14,885 nucleotides of DNA, taken from positions 1 to 14,885 of the forward strand of contig NZ_DYZA01000220.1 of NCBI RefSeq assembly GCF_020741395.1. Direction: 5' to 3'. The position numbers and the translations under genes are program-made. Under the pieces are notes generated by a model. The model saw nothing but the letters and a program-made list of their open reading frames with translations. It was not told where the DNA came from and did not search any database. The stretch comes from Mailhella massiliensis (GTDB lineage Bacteria; Desulfobacterota; Desulfovibrionia; Desulfovibrionales; Desulfovibrionaceae). Of this stretch, positions 1-6,675 are shown in pieces (positions within the stretch are counted from its first letter, which is position 1; every line of letters begins with the position of its first letter).

Positions 1-16
1 ACGGAAAATGAGGCTG

Positions 17-1132
17 TTATACGATACCGTGTTCGCCGGGGCGTTCGTATTCGTTCTTCTGGTTGGTCTTGGAGTGGTAGAGATCCACGTCGCCGAAGGC
101 GATGAGTATAGGAGAGGCCACAAAGATGGAGGAGAAGGTACCGAACACAATACCCAGGGTGATGGTGAGCGCGAAGTCGTGGATGACATTGCCGCCGAGC
201 AGGTACAGAGAGAGGCTGGCCACCAGCGTAGTGGCGGACGTCATAATGGTGCGCGAGAGCGTCTGGTTCACGGACTTGTTGATGATGCTCCCCATGGTAG
301 GCTTGGGATTGGCATCGGCGGGAACGGCACGCAGGTTTTCGCGGATACGGTCATAAACGACGATGGTGTCGTTGATGGAGTAACCCACCAGGGTGAGCAG
401 CGCGGCAATGACGTTGAGGTCGATTTCCACGCCGAGGAGTGTGAGCAGGCCTAGGGTGACGATGACGTCGTGTATGAGCGCAAGGATAGCGCCTAAAGCA
501 AAGTTGAGCTTCAGCTTCCAGCAGTATATCAGGGCTATGACCATACCGATGGCCACGCCCCAGAGCCGGTTGAAGCCGAGATAGGAGGCTCCGTACACGG
601 CGCCCCAGAGTACGAGGGCCATGGCCCCGGCCATGAACCAGCTGTATTCAAAGCGGCCGGAGATGTAGACGGTGATGAGCAGCACGGCGTAGAACAGGGC
701 TTCTATGGCCATGTTGCGCAGGTCGTTACCTACTTTGGGGCCCACGGATTCCAGGCGCTGTATGGTGGAGGGATTGTCGGGAATACTGGAGCTGAGAGCC
801 GTGGAAACCTGATCGCGCAGGTCCTGATTTTCCCCGGAAGGCATGGAGAAGCGCAGCAGATAATCGCGATTTTCGGTATCCACCTGCTGCACGGTGAGGC
901 CCGGCAGGTTCACGTCCTGCAGGGCTGTCTTTACCTGTTCGTCGGGGATGGGCTGGGCGAACTCTATCTGTACCATCACGCCGCCGGCAAAGTCCACTCC
1001 GTAGCGCAGGCCGCCGTTCCAGATGATGGCGAAAAGGCCCAGAATGATGAAGAAGGCGGAGATGCTGAAGGCGATGCGGCGGAAGCCCACAAAGTCGATG
1101 TTGGTCTGGCGGGAAAGTATTGCAAATGCCAT
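17..1132 (-). CDS. secF: Protein translocase subunit SecF
   Basis: SecF is the inner-membrane partner of SecD. The SecDF pair uses the proton gradient to help pull secreted proteins out of the SecYEG channel on the periplasmic side. The 371-aa product has a first membrane helix at about residues 18-38, then the family's periplasmic signature YGVDFAGG (44-51), a periplasmic domain to about residue 130, and five further hydrophobic segments. The membrane motif NDTIVVYDRIREN near residue 250 is the conserved SecD/SecF signature. It ends in a short charged cytoplasmic tail. The start at 1132 is supported by an AGAGG Shine-Dalgarno eight bases upstream. It lies 73 bases after secD on the same strand with no terminator seen between, so the two are probably co-transcribed. 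Length and motifs are normal; identification is secure. Confidence 0.97.
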   Translation of the reverse strand: MAFAILSRQTNIDFVGFRRIAFSISAFFIILGLFAIIWNGGLRYGVDFAGGVMVQIEFAQPIPDEQVKTALQDVNLPGLTVQQVDTENRDYLLRFSMPSGENQDLRDQVSTALSSSIPDNPSTIQRLESVGPKVGNDLRNMAIEALFYAVLLITVYISGRFEYSWFMAGAMALVLWGAVYGASYLGFNRLWGVAIGMVIALIYCWKLKLNFALGAILALIHDVIVTLGLLTLLGVEIDLNVIAALLTLVGYSINDTIVVYDRIRENLRAVPADANPKPTMGSIINKSVNQTLSRTIMTSATTLVASLSLYLLGGNVIHDFALTITLGIVFGTFSSIFVASPILIAFGDVDLYHSKTNQKNEYERPGEHGIV

Positions 1133-1205
1133 GGGAAGGCCCTCTTGTTTCAGGAGCTTTTGTCTTTTGAAGGGCGTGGTGCGCGCCTTTCAGGGGGAAA
1201 CGGCC

Positions 1206-2786
1206 CTAGATGCTGATTTGCTGACTTCTGGAGCGGGAGATCCATGTCTCAAAAATGGCCCGTGAAACGAAGACGGCCGTGAACATGGAGGCCAGGATAC
1301 CCAGCGACAGCGTGACGGCGAACCCGCGTACCGGGCCTGTGCCGAACTGGTACAGAATGGCGGCGGTAATGAGCGTCGTCAGGTTCGAGTCGATGATGGA
1401 GATACTGGCCCGGCTGAAGCCGGCCTTTACGGCTTCTATGGCGGACATGCCGTTTTTGAGTTCTTCCCTGATGCGCTCGAAGATGAGCACGTTGGCGTCC
1501 ACCGACATGCCGATGGTGAGCACGATGCCGGCGATACCGGGCAGGGTGAGCGTCGCTCCGAAGAAAGTCATGCCAGCAAGCAGGATGGTGATGGTGAAGC
1601 AGAGCATGAGGTCGGCGATGAGCCCGGAGAGCCCGTAGTAGAGGGGCATGACGAGCACGACGGCCGCCGCACCGACGAGAGAAGCCTTGATGCCGCTGTT
1701 GATGGATTCCTTGCCCAGGGAGGGGCCGACCGTGCGCTCTTCCAGCACGGAGACGGGCGTGGGCAGGGAGCCTGCGCGCAGCACTATGGCGAGATCCTGG
1801 GCTTCTTCCGTGGTGAAGTTGCCGGTGATGGAGGCCTTGCCGCCGGCGATACGATCCTGGATGACGGGGGCGGAATACACCTTGCCGTCCAGCACAATGG
1901 CCATGCGCTTTTTGATGTTCTCGCCGGTGATGCGTTCAAAATTGTTCGCGCCGCGGTTGTTGAATTCCAGCGCCACATAGGCCTGGCCGAATTCGTTGAA
2001 GGCGGGGCGGGCGTTGGTGATATCCTCGCCGCCCATGAGCGCCTGGGTGTCCAGCAGTATGGTGCTTTCGCTCTGCGTACCGTACTGCCCCTTGACGATG
2101 AGGGGGTAGCGCGCCGTGCCCGGGGGCAGCATGATGGCGGAAGGATCCACGTCGTCGCGTACGATATGGAATTCCAGATGGGCCGTCTGGCCGATGATCT
2201 GTATGGCGCGCTCGGCGTCGGTCATGCCGGGCAGCTGTACCTGTACCTGATTGTCCGACTGCTTGCGGATATCAGGTTCCGCCACGCCGAACTGGTCGAT
2301 ACGGTTGCGGATGGTGCGCACCACCTGTTCCATGGTCATGTCTTCCGTCTGGCGGCGGGCTTCGGCGGAAAGCTCGAAGACGTAGGCCCGGCCGGAAGCG
2401 GTATTGTCGGCGCTCACCTGATGGAGGTTGGGGAACCATTTGCTGATCATGGCGTCGAAGGCTTCGGCCTGGTCGGTGCGCGGAAGCGTCACTTCAAGCA
2501 GGCCTGCGCTGTTGACGCGCGGCTTCATGACGGTGATCTTTTCCTGCTTGGCGCGGTCGCTCATGTCCTGACCGGTGACGGACAGGGTATTTTGAAGGGC
2601 CTTGTCCACATCCACGCCCAGGGTGAGGTTCATGCCGCCCTTGAGATCCAGACCGAGACTGATGCGGTCCTGCATGAGCGTGCCCAGAGCGGAGTTGCCG
2701 ATGAGGGGGATGTTGGGCAGGGCGTACGCGAGCACCACAATAAGCACGATGAGGGAGACGGCCAGGCGCAAACGCAGAGTTTTCAT
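1206..2786 (-). CDS. secD: Protein translocase subunit SecD
   Basis: SecD forms a complex with SecF and YajC and promotes the late, proton-driven steps of Sec-dependent export. The 526-aa protein begins with a membrane helix (about residues 8-25) followed by the diagnostic GLDLKGG motif (45-51). Next come the large periplasmic P1 domain with the RNRIDQFGVAEPDI stretch, and a C-terminal bundle of five membrane helices containing GMSVDANVLIFERIREE. Length is typical of proteobacterial SecD without extra domains. The ATG at 2786 has AAGGA seven bases upstream. The gene sits downstream of yajC across a 114-base gap that holds two hairpins, so it may have partly independent expression. It precedes secF by 73 bases. 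Confidence 0.97.
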   Translation of the reverse strand: MKTLRLRLAVSLIVLIVVLAYALPNIPLIGNSALGTLMQDRISLGLDLKGGMNLTLGVDVDKALQNTLSVTGQDMSDRAKQEKITVMKPRVNSAGLLEVTLPRTDQAEAFDAMISKWFPNLHQVSADNTASGRAYVFELSAEARRQTEDMTMEQVVRTIRNRIDQFGVAEPDIRKQSDNQVQVQLPGMTDAERAIQIIGQTAHLEFHIVRDDVDPSAIMLPPGTARYPLIVKGQYGTQSESTILLDTQALMGGEDITNARPAFNEFGQAYVALEFNNRGANNFERITGENIKKRMAIVLDGKVYSAPVIQDRIAGGKASITGNFTTEEAQDLAIVLRAGSLPTPVSVLEERTVGPSLGKESINSGIKASLVGAAAVVLVMPLYYGLSGLIADLMLCFTITILLAGMTFFGATLTLPGIAGIVLTIGMSVDANVLIFERIREELKNGMSAIEAVKAGFSRASISIIDSNLTTLITAAILYQFGTGPVRGFAVTLSLGILASMFTAVFVSRAIFETWISRSRSQQISI

Positions 2787-2819
2787 GGGGATATCCTTAA
2801 AAAACTAATAAAGTCAGAC

Positions 2820-2837
2820 CTTATGCCTGAACATAAG
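2820..2837 (-). other. Small hairpin in the secD leader
   Basis: CTTATG and CATAAG form a perfect 6-bp stem around a 6-base loop, about 33 bases upstream of the secD start. On the minus strand it is followed within about 15 bases by a T-rich stretch that includes a run of six T directly before the secD Shine-Dalgarno. It could be a weak attenuator or simply leader structure; nothing else supports a function. Confidence 0.3.
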
Positions 2838-2845
2838 ACAAAGCC

Positions 2846-2874
2846 CCACGCCTCCTTGCAGGAAGGAGGCGTGG
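2846..2874 (-). terminator. Hairpin between yajC and secD
   Basis: CCACGCCTCCTT and AAGGAGGCGTGG form a perfect 12-bp GC-rich stem with a 5-base loop. It starts 27 bases after the yajC stop codon. On the minus strand it is followed by GGGCTTTGTCTT, which is T-rich but not a clean T run. It may terminate part of the yajC transcripts, or act as a processing or stability element that lets YajC be made in excess of SecD and SecF. Confidence 0.5.
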
Positions 2875-2900
2875 AAGCGGAAAGTACGGTGTTCCGAAAA

Positions 2901-3263
2901 CTACTTGTTTTCTGCGGGAGCGGCATCAGCCGTTTTGTTGAGGGCCTTGGGGTCGTAGGTACCGTTGACGAAGCCGCGCGGCATACGGACCTTGGTTTCT
3001 CCGAGGTCAACTACGAGGATATCGCCTTCCAGATCCACGATACGGCCGAGAAAACCGCTGGAAGTGATGATATAAGACCCCTTGCCCAGGGATTCGATCA
3101 TGGCCTTATGTTCCTTGTTGCGCTTCTGCTGGGGGCGGATCAGCAGGAAGTAGAACACGGCGAACATGAGCAGGAGGGGCACCAGGGAGGCGAAGGCACC
3201 CATGGGGCCGCTCTGAGCGGCGCCGCCCGCGTTGCCGGCGGCGTAGGCGATGGAAGTGAACAT
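2901..3263 (-). CDS. yajC: Sec translocon accessory protein YajC
   Basis: YajC is a small single-span inner-membrane protein that joins the SecDF complex. The 120-aa product has a Gly/Ala-rich periplasmic N-terminus and one membrane helix at about residues 25-43. The helix ends in the hallmark YFLLIRPQQKR (38-48), after which comes a compact cytoplasmic domain (GSYIITSSGFLGRIVDLEGD). The C-terminus is an Ala/Lys-rich tail. The ATG at 3263 has GGAG five bases upstream. It is the first gene of the yajC-secD-secF set and is divergent from argB, sharing the 223-base region between them. Confidence 0.96.
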   Translation of the reverse strand: MFTSIAYAAGNAGGAAQSGPMGAFASLVPLLLMFAVFYFLLIRPQQKRNKEHKAMIESLGKGSYIITSSGFLGRIVDLEGDILVVDLGETKVRMPRGFVNGTYDPKALNKTADAAPAENK

Positions 3264-3316
3264 AGATTCTCCAGAATTGATTTTGCGGAAAGTGTCCGCG
3301 TCTTTGACCCCACCTT

Positions 3317-3352
3317 CTTAACCTGTTGCGCCTTTTTACGCAATGGTTTAAG
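3317..3352. promoter_or_regulatory. Imperfect inverted repeat in the yajC/argB divergent region
   Basis: CTTAACCTGTTGCG and CGCAATGGTTTAAG are imperfect inverted repeats (10 of 14 pairs match, with the outer CTTAA and inner TTGCG arms perfect) around an 8-base T-rich centre. The site lies in the 223-base gap shared by yajC and argB. On the minus strand it overlaps a weak promoter-like pair, TTGCGT and TAAGAA, spaced 17 bases. It could be an operator or a promoter-associated hairpin. I found no convincing sigma-70 promoter for argB in this gap. Confidence 0.3.
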
Positions 3353-3486
3353 CGCCCGATGCGAGGCGGCGGACGTTCTTTTTGTCGCGTACGCCCTCTT
3401 GAAAGGGGCTGGACATTCGTGTGGATTGCGGGAACTATGGCCGGTATCAACATGAATGCCGGATCAGCCCGGCAAAAGGAGCATAT

Positions 3487-4389
3487 ATGGCCATGTCAGC
3501 CCACTCTGTGGAACAGGCCCGCCTGCAGTCGCGGGTCCTCATCGAGAGCCTGCCGTATCTTCGGGAATATCACGGCGAAACCGTTGTGGTGAAATACGGC
3601 GGCCATGCCATGACGGAGGAAAGTCTCAAGCTTGCCTTTGCCCGCAACATCAGCCTGCTCAAGCTTGTGGGTATTCACCCCGTGGTGGTGCACGGCGGCG
3701 GTCCGCAGATCAACGAGATGTTGAGCAAGCTGGAAATCAAGTCGGAATTTCGTCAGGGCCACCGCGTGACCGACAAGGCCACTATGGATGTGGTGGAAAT
3801 GGTGCTGGTGGGTTCTGTGAACAAAAGTGTGGTGAACCTTATCAACAAGACCGGGGCACGGGCCGTAGGCCTTTCCGGCAAGGACGGCATGCTTCTCGAA
3901 GCCCGCAAGCTTGCCATGACCATCAGCCACGGCGAAAAGCAGCCGCCGGAAATCATAGACCTCGGCAATGTGGGCGAGGTGACGGCGGTGAACGAACAGC
4001 TTTTAACGTCGCTCATTCATGATGACTTCGTGCCCGTCATTGCTCCCGTGGGTGTGGACGCGGAAGGCAACACCTACAACATCAACGCCGATTCCGTGGC
4101 CGGGGCCGTGGCCGGTGCGCTCAAGGCCCGCCGCTTGCTCATGCTTACCGACGTGGCCGGTATCTTGGACAAAGAAGGGAAGCTCATCGAGCACATTGAT
4201 ACTGCCGACGCTCAGCGCCTTCTTGCCGACGGTACCCTGACCGGCGGCATGATCCCCAAGATCAACTGCTGCATGAACGCCCTGAAGCAGGGCGTGGACA
4301 AGGTGACTATCGTGGACGGCCGCGTGGAAAACTGTCTCCTTCTGGAACTGCTTACCGATCAGGGCGTGGGCACGGAAATCGTGAAGTAG
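3487..4389 (+). CDS. argB: Acetylglutamate kinase (N-acetyl-L-glutamate kinase)
   Basis: ArgB phosphorylates N-acetylglutamate with ATP, the second step of the acetylated route to ornithine and arginine, in the cytoplasm. The family motifs are all present: VVVKYGGHAM for nucleotide phosphate binding, HPVVVHGGGPQIN for substrate, YNINADSVAGAVAGALKA, LTDVAGILD, and GGMIPKINCCMNAL. The N-terminal helix before the kinase core (VEQARLQSRVLIESLPYLREY) resembles that of arginine-inhibited hexameric enzymes such as those of Pseudomonas and Thermotoga, so feedback inhibition by arginine is likely. The reading frame is open from 3421. I chose ATG 3487 because AAAGGAG sits five bases upstream and the product (300 aa) then has the usual length; ATG 3493 is a less well spaced alternative. 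No other arg gene is nearby, and it is followed by a strong terminator. Confidence 0.97.
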   Translation: MAMSAHSVEQARLQSRVLIESLPYLREYHGETVVVKYGGHAMTEESLKLAFARNISLLKLVGIHPVVVHGGGPQINEMLSKLEIKSEFRQGHRVTDKATMDVVEMVLVGSVNKSVVNLINKTGARAVGLSGKDGMLLEARKLAMTISHGEKQPPEIIDLGNVGEVTAVNEQLLTSLIHDDFVPVIAPVGVDAEGNTYNINADSVAGAVAGALKARRLLMLTDVAGILDKEGKLIEHIDTADAQRLLADGTLTGGMIPKINCCMNALKQGVDKVTIVDGRVENCLLLELLTDQGVGTEIVK

Positions 4390-4425
4390 GTATGGAAATT
4401 TTCGACGGGCTTTGCTCCGTGTCGG

Positions 4426-4451
4426 AAAAGGCGGCTCCGGCCGCCTTTTTT
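4426..4451 (+). terminator. Intrinsic terminator of argB, probably bidirectional
   Basis: AAGGCGGC, loop TCCG, GCCGCCTT: an 8-bp stem with a stable tetraloop followed by a run of T (4446-4451), 38 bases after the argB stop. On the opposite strand the same stem is followed by four T. It can therefore also stop transcripts of the convergent minus-strand gene ending at 4570. Confidence 0.9.
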
Positions 4452-4569
4452 CCTTTCTTTCCCGGAATTCGGCGGCATGTGCGCCGTTTGTTCCCTTCGG
4501 AAAGAGGTTGTTTTTTTATAAGCCTCTGCGTGCGGGAGGATGCTTCCCTTTCCGGGCGGAATGAGGGCG

Positions 4570-5208
4570 TCATTTCCCGCATACTTTTTCCTCAGCACTT
4601 TTAATTTTCTTGATAAAGCGTTTTCCGTTCCAGAGGTAGTAGACGGCGTTGTCCGTCTTGAGGTCGCAGGGCATGCCGTCGGATGTGAAGGAGGGGAGAG
4701 CCTCAAGGCCCATGTCGAACACGCAGAAGGTACAGCTTGCGGAAAGACGGCCCGGGAGATCTTCCCGGCCGGGCCGGAAAAATTCTGAGCCTGCCGGTTC
4801 CGGCGGCAGGGGAAGCGGCGCTGCATGGCCGCCGGAGCTGATGAACCACAGCTCGGAAATGCATTCGCCGGCGTCGTCTTCGGTGCGGAAGGCCGCCACG
4901 GCTCCCTGTTCCGAGCGGAAAAGGCGAAGGCAGACCTTGGAAAGACCGTCCACGGATTCAAGGCGCAGCACGTCCTTTTCACTCTCCGTCATGAGCCAGT
5001 GTGCGCTGATGCCCTGCGCAGCGAGCTGTTCCTTTTCCTCATCATTGAGGGATGAGTGCGTATTTTCAAAGATTTCCGTGGGGATGAGGGCGAAAGCCTG
5101 GCGCGCGTTCAGCGCTTTGCCCTCTTTTGCCTCCCCGGCGGAAATCTTCGCGCAGAAAAGGGGCATCAGAAGCATGAGCGTCACTATGACGGCCGTTTTC
5201 TTGCACAT
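4570..5208 (-). CDS. Unrecognised secreted or periplasmic protein
   Basis: I do not recognise this 212-aa protein. It starts MCKKTAVIVTLMLLMPLF, a typical Sec signal peptide (positive N-region, hydrophobic core to about residue 19, likely cleavage after ISA near residue 24), so it is probably periplasmic. The lipobox is not convincing (PLFC). The mature part is soluble and mixed in charge. It has five cysteines that could pair oxidatively, a Pro-rich patch (PLPLPPEP), and a Lys-rich C-terminus ending EKVCGK. The frame is open upstream to 5238, but ATG 5208 gives the signal peptide and has AAAGGA six bases upstream. It lies between argB (convergent) and thiC (same strand, upstream). The thiC terminator separates it from thiC, so it likely has its own promoter in the short gap; I could not identify one. 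Confidence 0.75.
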   Translation of the reverse strand: MCKKTAVIVTLMLLMPLFCAKISAGEAKEGKALNARQAFALIPTEIFENTHSSLNDEEKEQLAAQGISAHWLMTESEKDVLRLESVDGLSKVCLRLFRSEQGAVAAFRTEDDAGECISELWFISSGGHAAPLPLPPEPAGSEFFRPGREDLPGRLSASCTFCVFDMGLEALPSFTSDGMPCDLKTDNAVYYLWNGKRFIKKIKSAEEKVCGK

Positions 5209-5259
5209 GATGAGTCCTTTCCGGCAGAAAGGCCGCATCGGTCGACGCGGCCTTCACGG

Positions 5260-5288
5260 AAAAAGGCGCGGCCCCGGAGGGCCGCGCC
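5260..5288 (-). terminator. Intrinsic terminator of thiC
   Basis: On the minus strand GGCGCGGCCC, loop TCCG, GGGCCGCGCC is a perfect 10-bp GC stem followed directly by five T (5264-5260). It starts ten bases after the thiC stop codon and closes the glnS-thiC unit. Confidence 0.92.
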
Positions 5289-5297
5289 TTGTCAGAG

Positions 5298-6617
5298 TTA
5301 TTTACGGTGATGCTGGCAGTGGGAGGGGATGACAGCCGCGGGATTGCCTTCGCGCATCATGCGCACGGCGCAGAAGTTGCCGCACATGGCGCAGGCTTCC
5401 TCATTTTTGTGGGGTTCGCGGCGTTTTTCCAGAAGTTCAGGGTCTATGGCGATCTCGCGCATGGCGTCCCAGTCGAGCTCCATGCGGGCCTTGGACATGC
5501 GGGCTTCCTTCGCCCTTGCTCGGGGCGTGCCCAGCGCGTTTTCTCCGGCCTGTGCGGCCACGCGCGAGGCCATGACGCCCTGCTTCACGTCTTCCTCGTC
5601 GGGCAGGGTGATGTGTTCGGCAGGAGTGAGGTAGCAGAGAAAATCCACGCCCGCACGCACGGCGACAGCGCCGCCGATAGCCCCGGCGATATGGTCGTAT
5701 CCGGGAGTGGTATCGGTAACGAGCGGCCCGAGCACATAGAGGGGCGCGCCGTTAGTCAGCTTCTTGATGCCCATGATCTGGGCTTCCACTTCGTTCAGGC
5801 TCACATGGCCGGGGCCTTCGATCATGCACTGTACGCCCTTTTCCAGACCGCGTTTTGCCAGCTGGCCCAGCATGATCACTTCCATCCACTGGGCGGCGTC
5901 GCCCGCATCGCTGCCTGCGCCGGGGCGCAGTCCGTCGCCGAGGGAGAGGGTGACGTTATGGCGCAGCGCAATGTCGAGCAGGCGGTCGAACCCGGTGAGC
6001 AGGGGGTTTTCCTTGTCGTTGCGCAGCATCCAGCGGGAAAGGATACTGCCGCCCCGGGATACGATACCCAGGGTGCGGCCGCCCTTCGCGCCCCATTCCG
6101 CGCCCTGGCGGGTGAGCCCGCAGTGCAGCGTCATGAAGTCCACGCCCTGTTCGGCCTGCTTTTCCACATCCGCAAAGATGACTTCCGGGTCGATGGTGGC
6201 CGGGTCTTCGCCTCTGTCGATATAGATCTGGGCCACGCCGTACATGGGTACGGTGCCGAGGGGGGCGGGGCACGCTTCCAGCATCTGCCTGCGGATATCG
6301 TCAAGGTCTCCCGCGATGGACAGATCCATGATGGTGTCTGCCCCTGCCTCCAGGGCGATGTTCAGCTTGCGCATTTCGCCCTTCACGCTGCAATGGAAGG
6401 GGGAGGTGCCGATGTTGGCATTGACTTTCACGCGGGCGGGCTGCCCCACCAGGATGGGCTTTACATTCTGATGGCCGGGGTTGCCGAGAAGCACCATGGT
6501 GCCCGCCTCAATGGCGGAACGTATCTGTTCCTCCGTAAGCCCTTCTTCCTCGCACAGGCGGGCCTTATGCTGTTCAAACAGCTGGGCCAGAGCCTGATTC
6601 TTCTCAAAAATGGACAT
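5298..6617 (-). CDS. thiC: Phosphomethylpyrimidine synthase ThiC
   Basis: ThiC is a radical-SAM enzyme that rearranges aminoimidazole ribotide into hydroxymethylpyrimidine phosphate, the pyrimidine half of thiamine. The 439-aa product carries the conserved KVNANIGTSP, GADTIMDLSIAGD, GVDFMTLHCG, SRGGS, LSLGDGLRPG, IEGPGHVSLNEVE, and GAIGGAVAVRAGVDFLCYLTPAEH blocks. It is the short form, lacking the long N-terminal domain of the E. coli type (over 600 aa). The C-terminal iron-sulfur cysteines are C409, C412 and C416, a CX2CX3C spacing, one residue shorter than the CX2CX4C of the E. coli type. The ATG at 6617 has AAGGAG five bases upstream. It follows glnS by only 58 bases and no TPP riboswitch fits there. 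A terminator follows. Confidence 0.96.
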   Translation of the reverse strand: MSIFEKNQALAQLFEQHKARLCEEEGLTEEQIRSAIEAGTMVLLGNPGHQNVKPILVGQPARVKVNANIGTSPFHCSVKGEMRKLNIALEAGADTIMDLSIAGDLDDIRRQMLEACPAPLGTVPMYGVAQIYIDRGEDPATIDPEVIFADVEKQAEQGVDFMTLHCGLTRQGAEWGAKGGRTLGIVSRGGSILSRWMLRNDKENPLLTGFDRLLDIALRHNVTLSLGDGLRPGAGSDAGDAAQWMEVIMLGQLAKRGLEKGVQCMIEGPGHVSLNEVEAQIMGIKKLTNGAPLYVLGPLVTDTTPGYDHIAGAIGGAVAVRAGVDFLCYLTPAEHITLPDEEDVKQGVMASRVAAQAGENALGTPRARAKEARMSKARMELDWDAMREIAIDPELLEKRREPHKNEEACAMCGNFCAVRMMREGNPAAVIPSHCQHHRK

Positions 6618-6631
6618 GTTGTCTCCTTACA

Positions 6632-6670
6632 GGCAGTCCGTTCTGCCGGGCGGGGGCGTTTTGCGCCCCC
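6632..6670 (-). other. Two hairpins in the glnS-thiC gap
   Basis: On the minus strand, GGGGGCG-CAAAA-CGCCCCC (7-bp stem, 6670-6652) comes right after the glnS stop. It is followed by GGCAG-AACGGA-CTGCC (5-bp stem, 6647-6632) just before the thiC Shine-Dalgarno. Neither has a T run, so they are poor intrinsic terminators and probably let transcription from glnS continue into thiC. They may affect stability or thiC translation. Confidence 0.5.
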
Positions 6671-6675
6671 TTCTT

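Noticed and set aside
2166..3455. Long plus-strand open frame (429 codons) opposite secD and yajC
   Set aside because: Antisense to secure genes, no recognisable domain, composition rich in Gly, His, Glu and Asp as expected from the reverse of membrane-protein codons in high-G+C DNA.
6618..6675. TPP riboswitch before thiC
   Set aside because: The gap is only 58 bases, shorter than a THI element, and none of the conserved blocks are visible.
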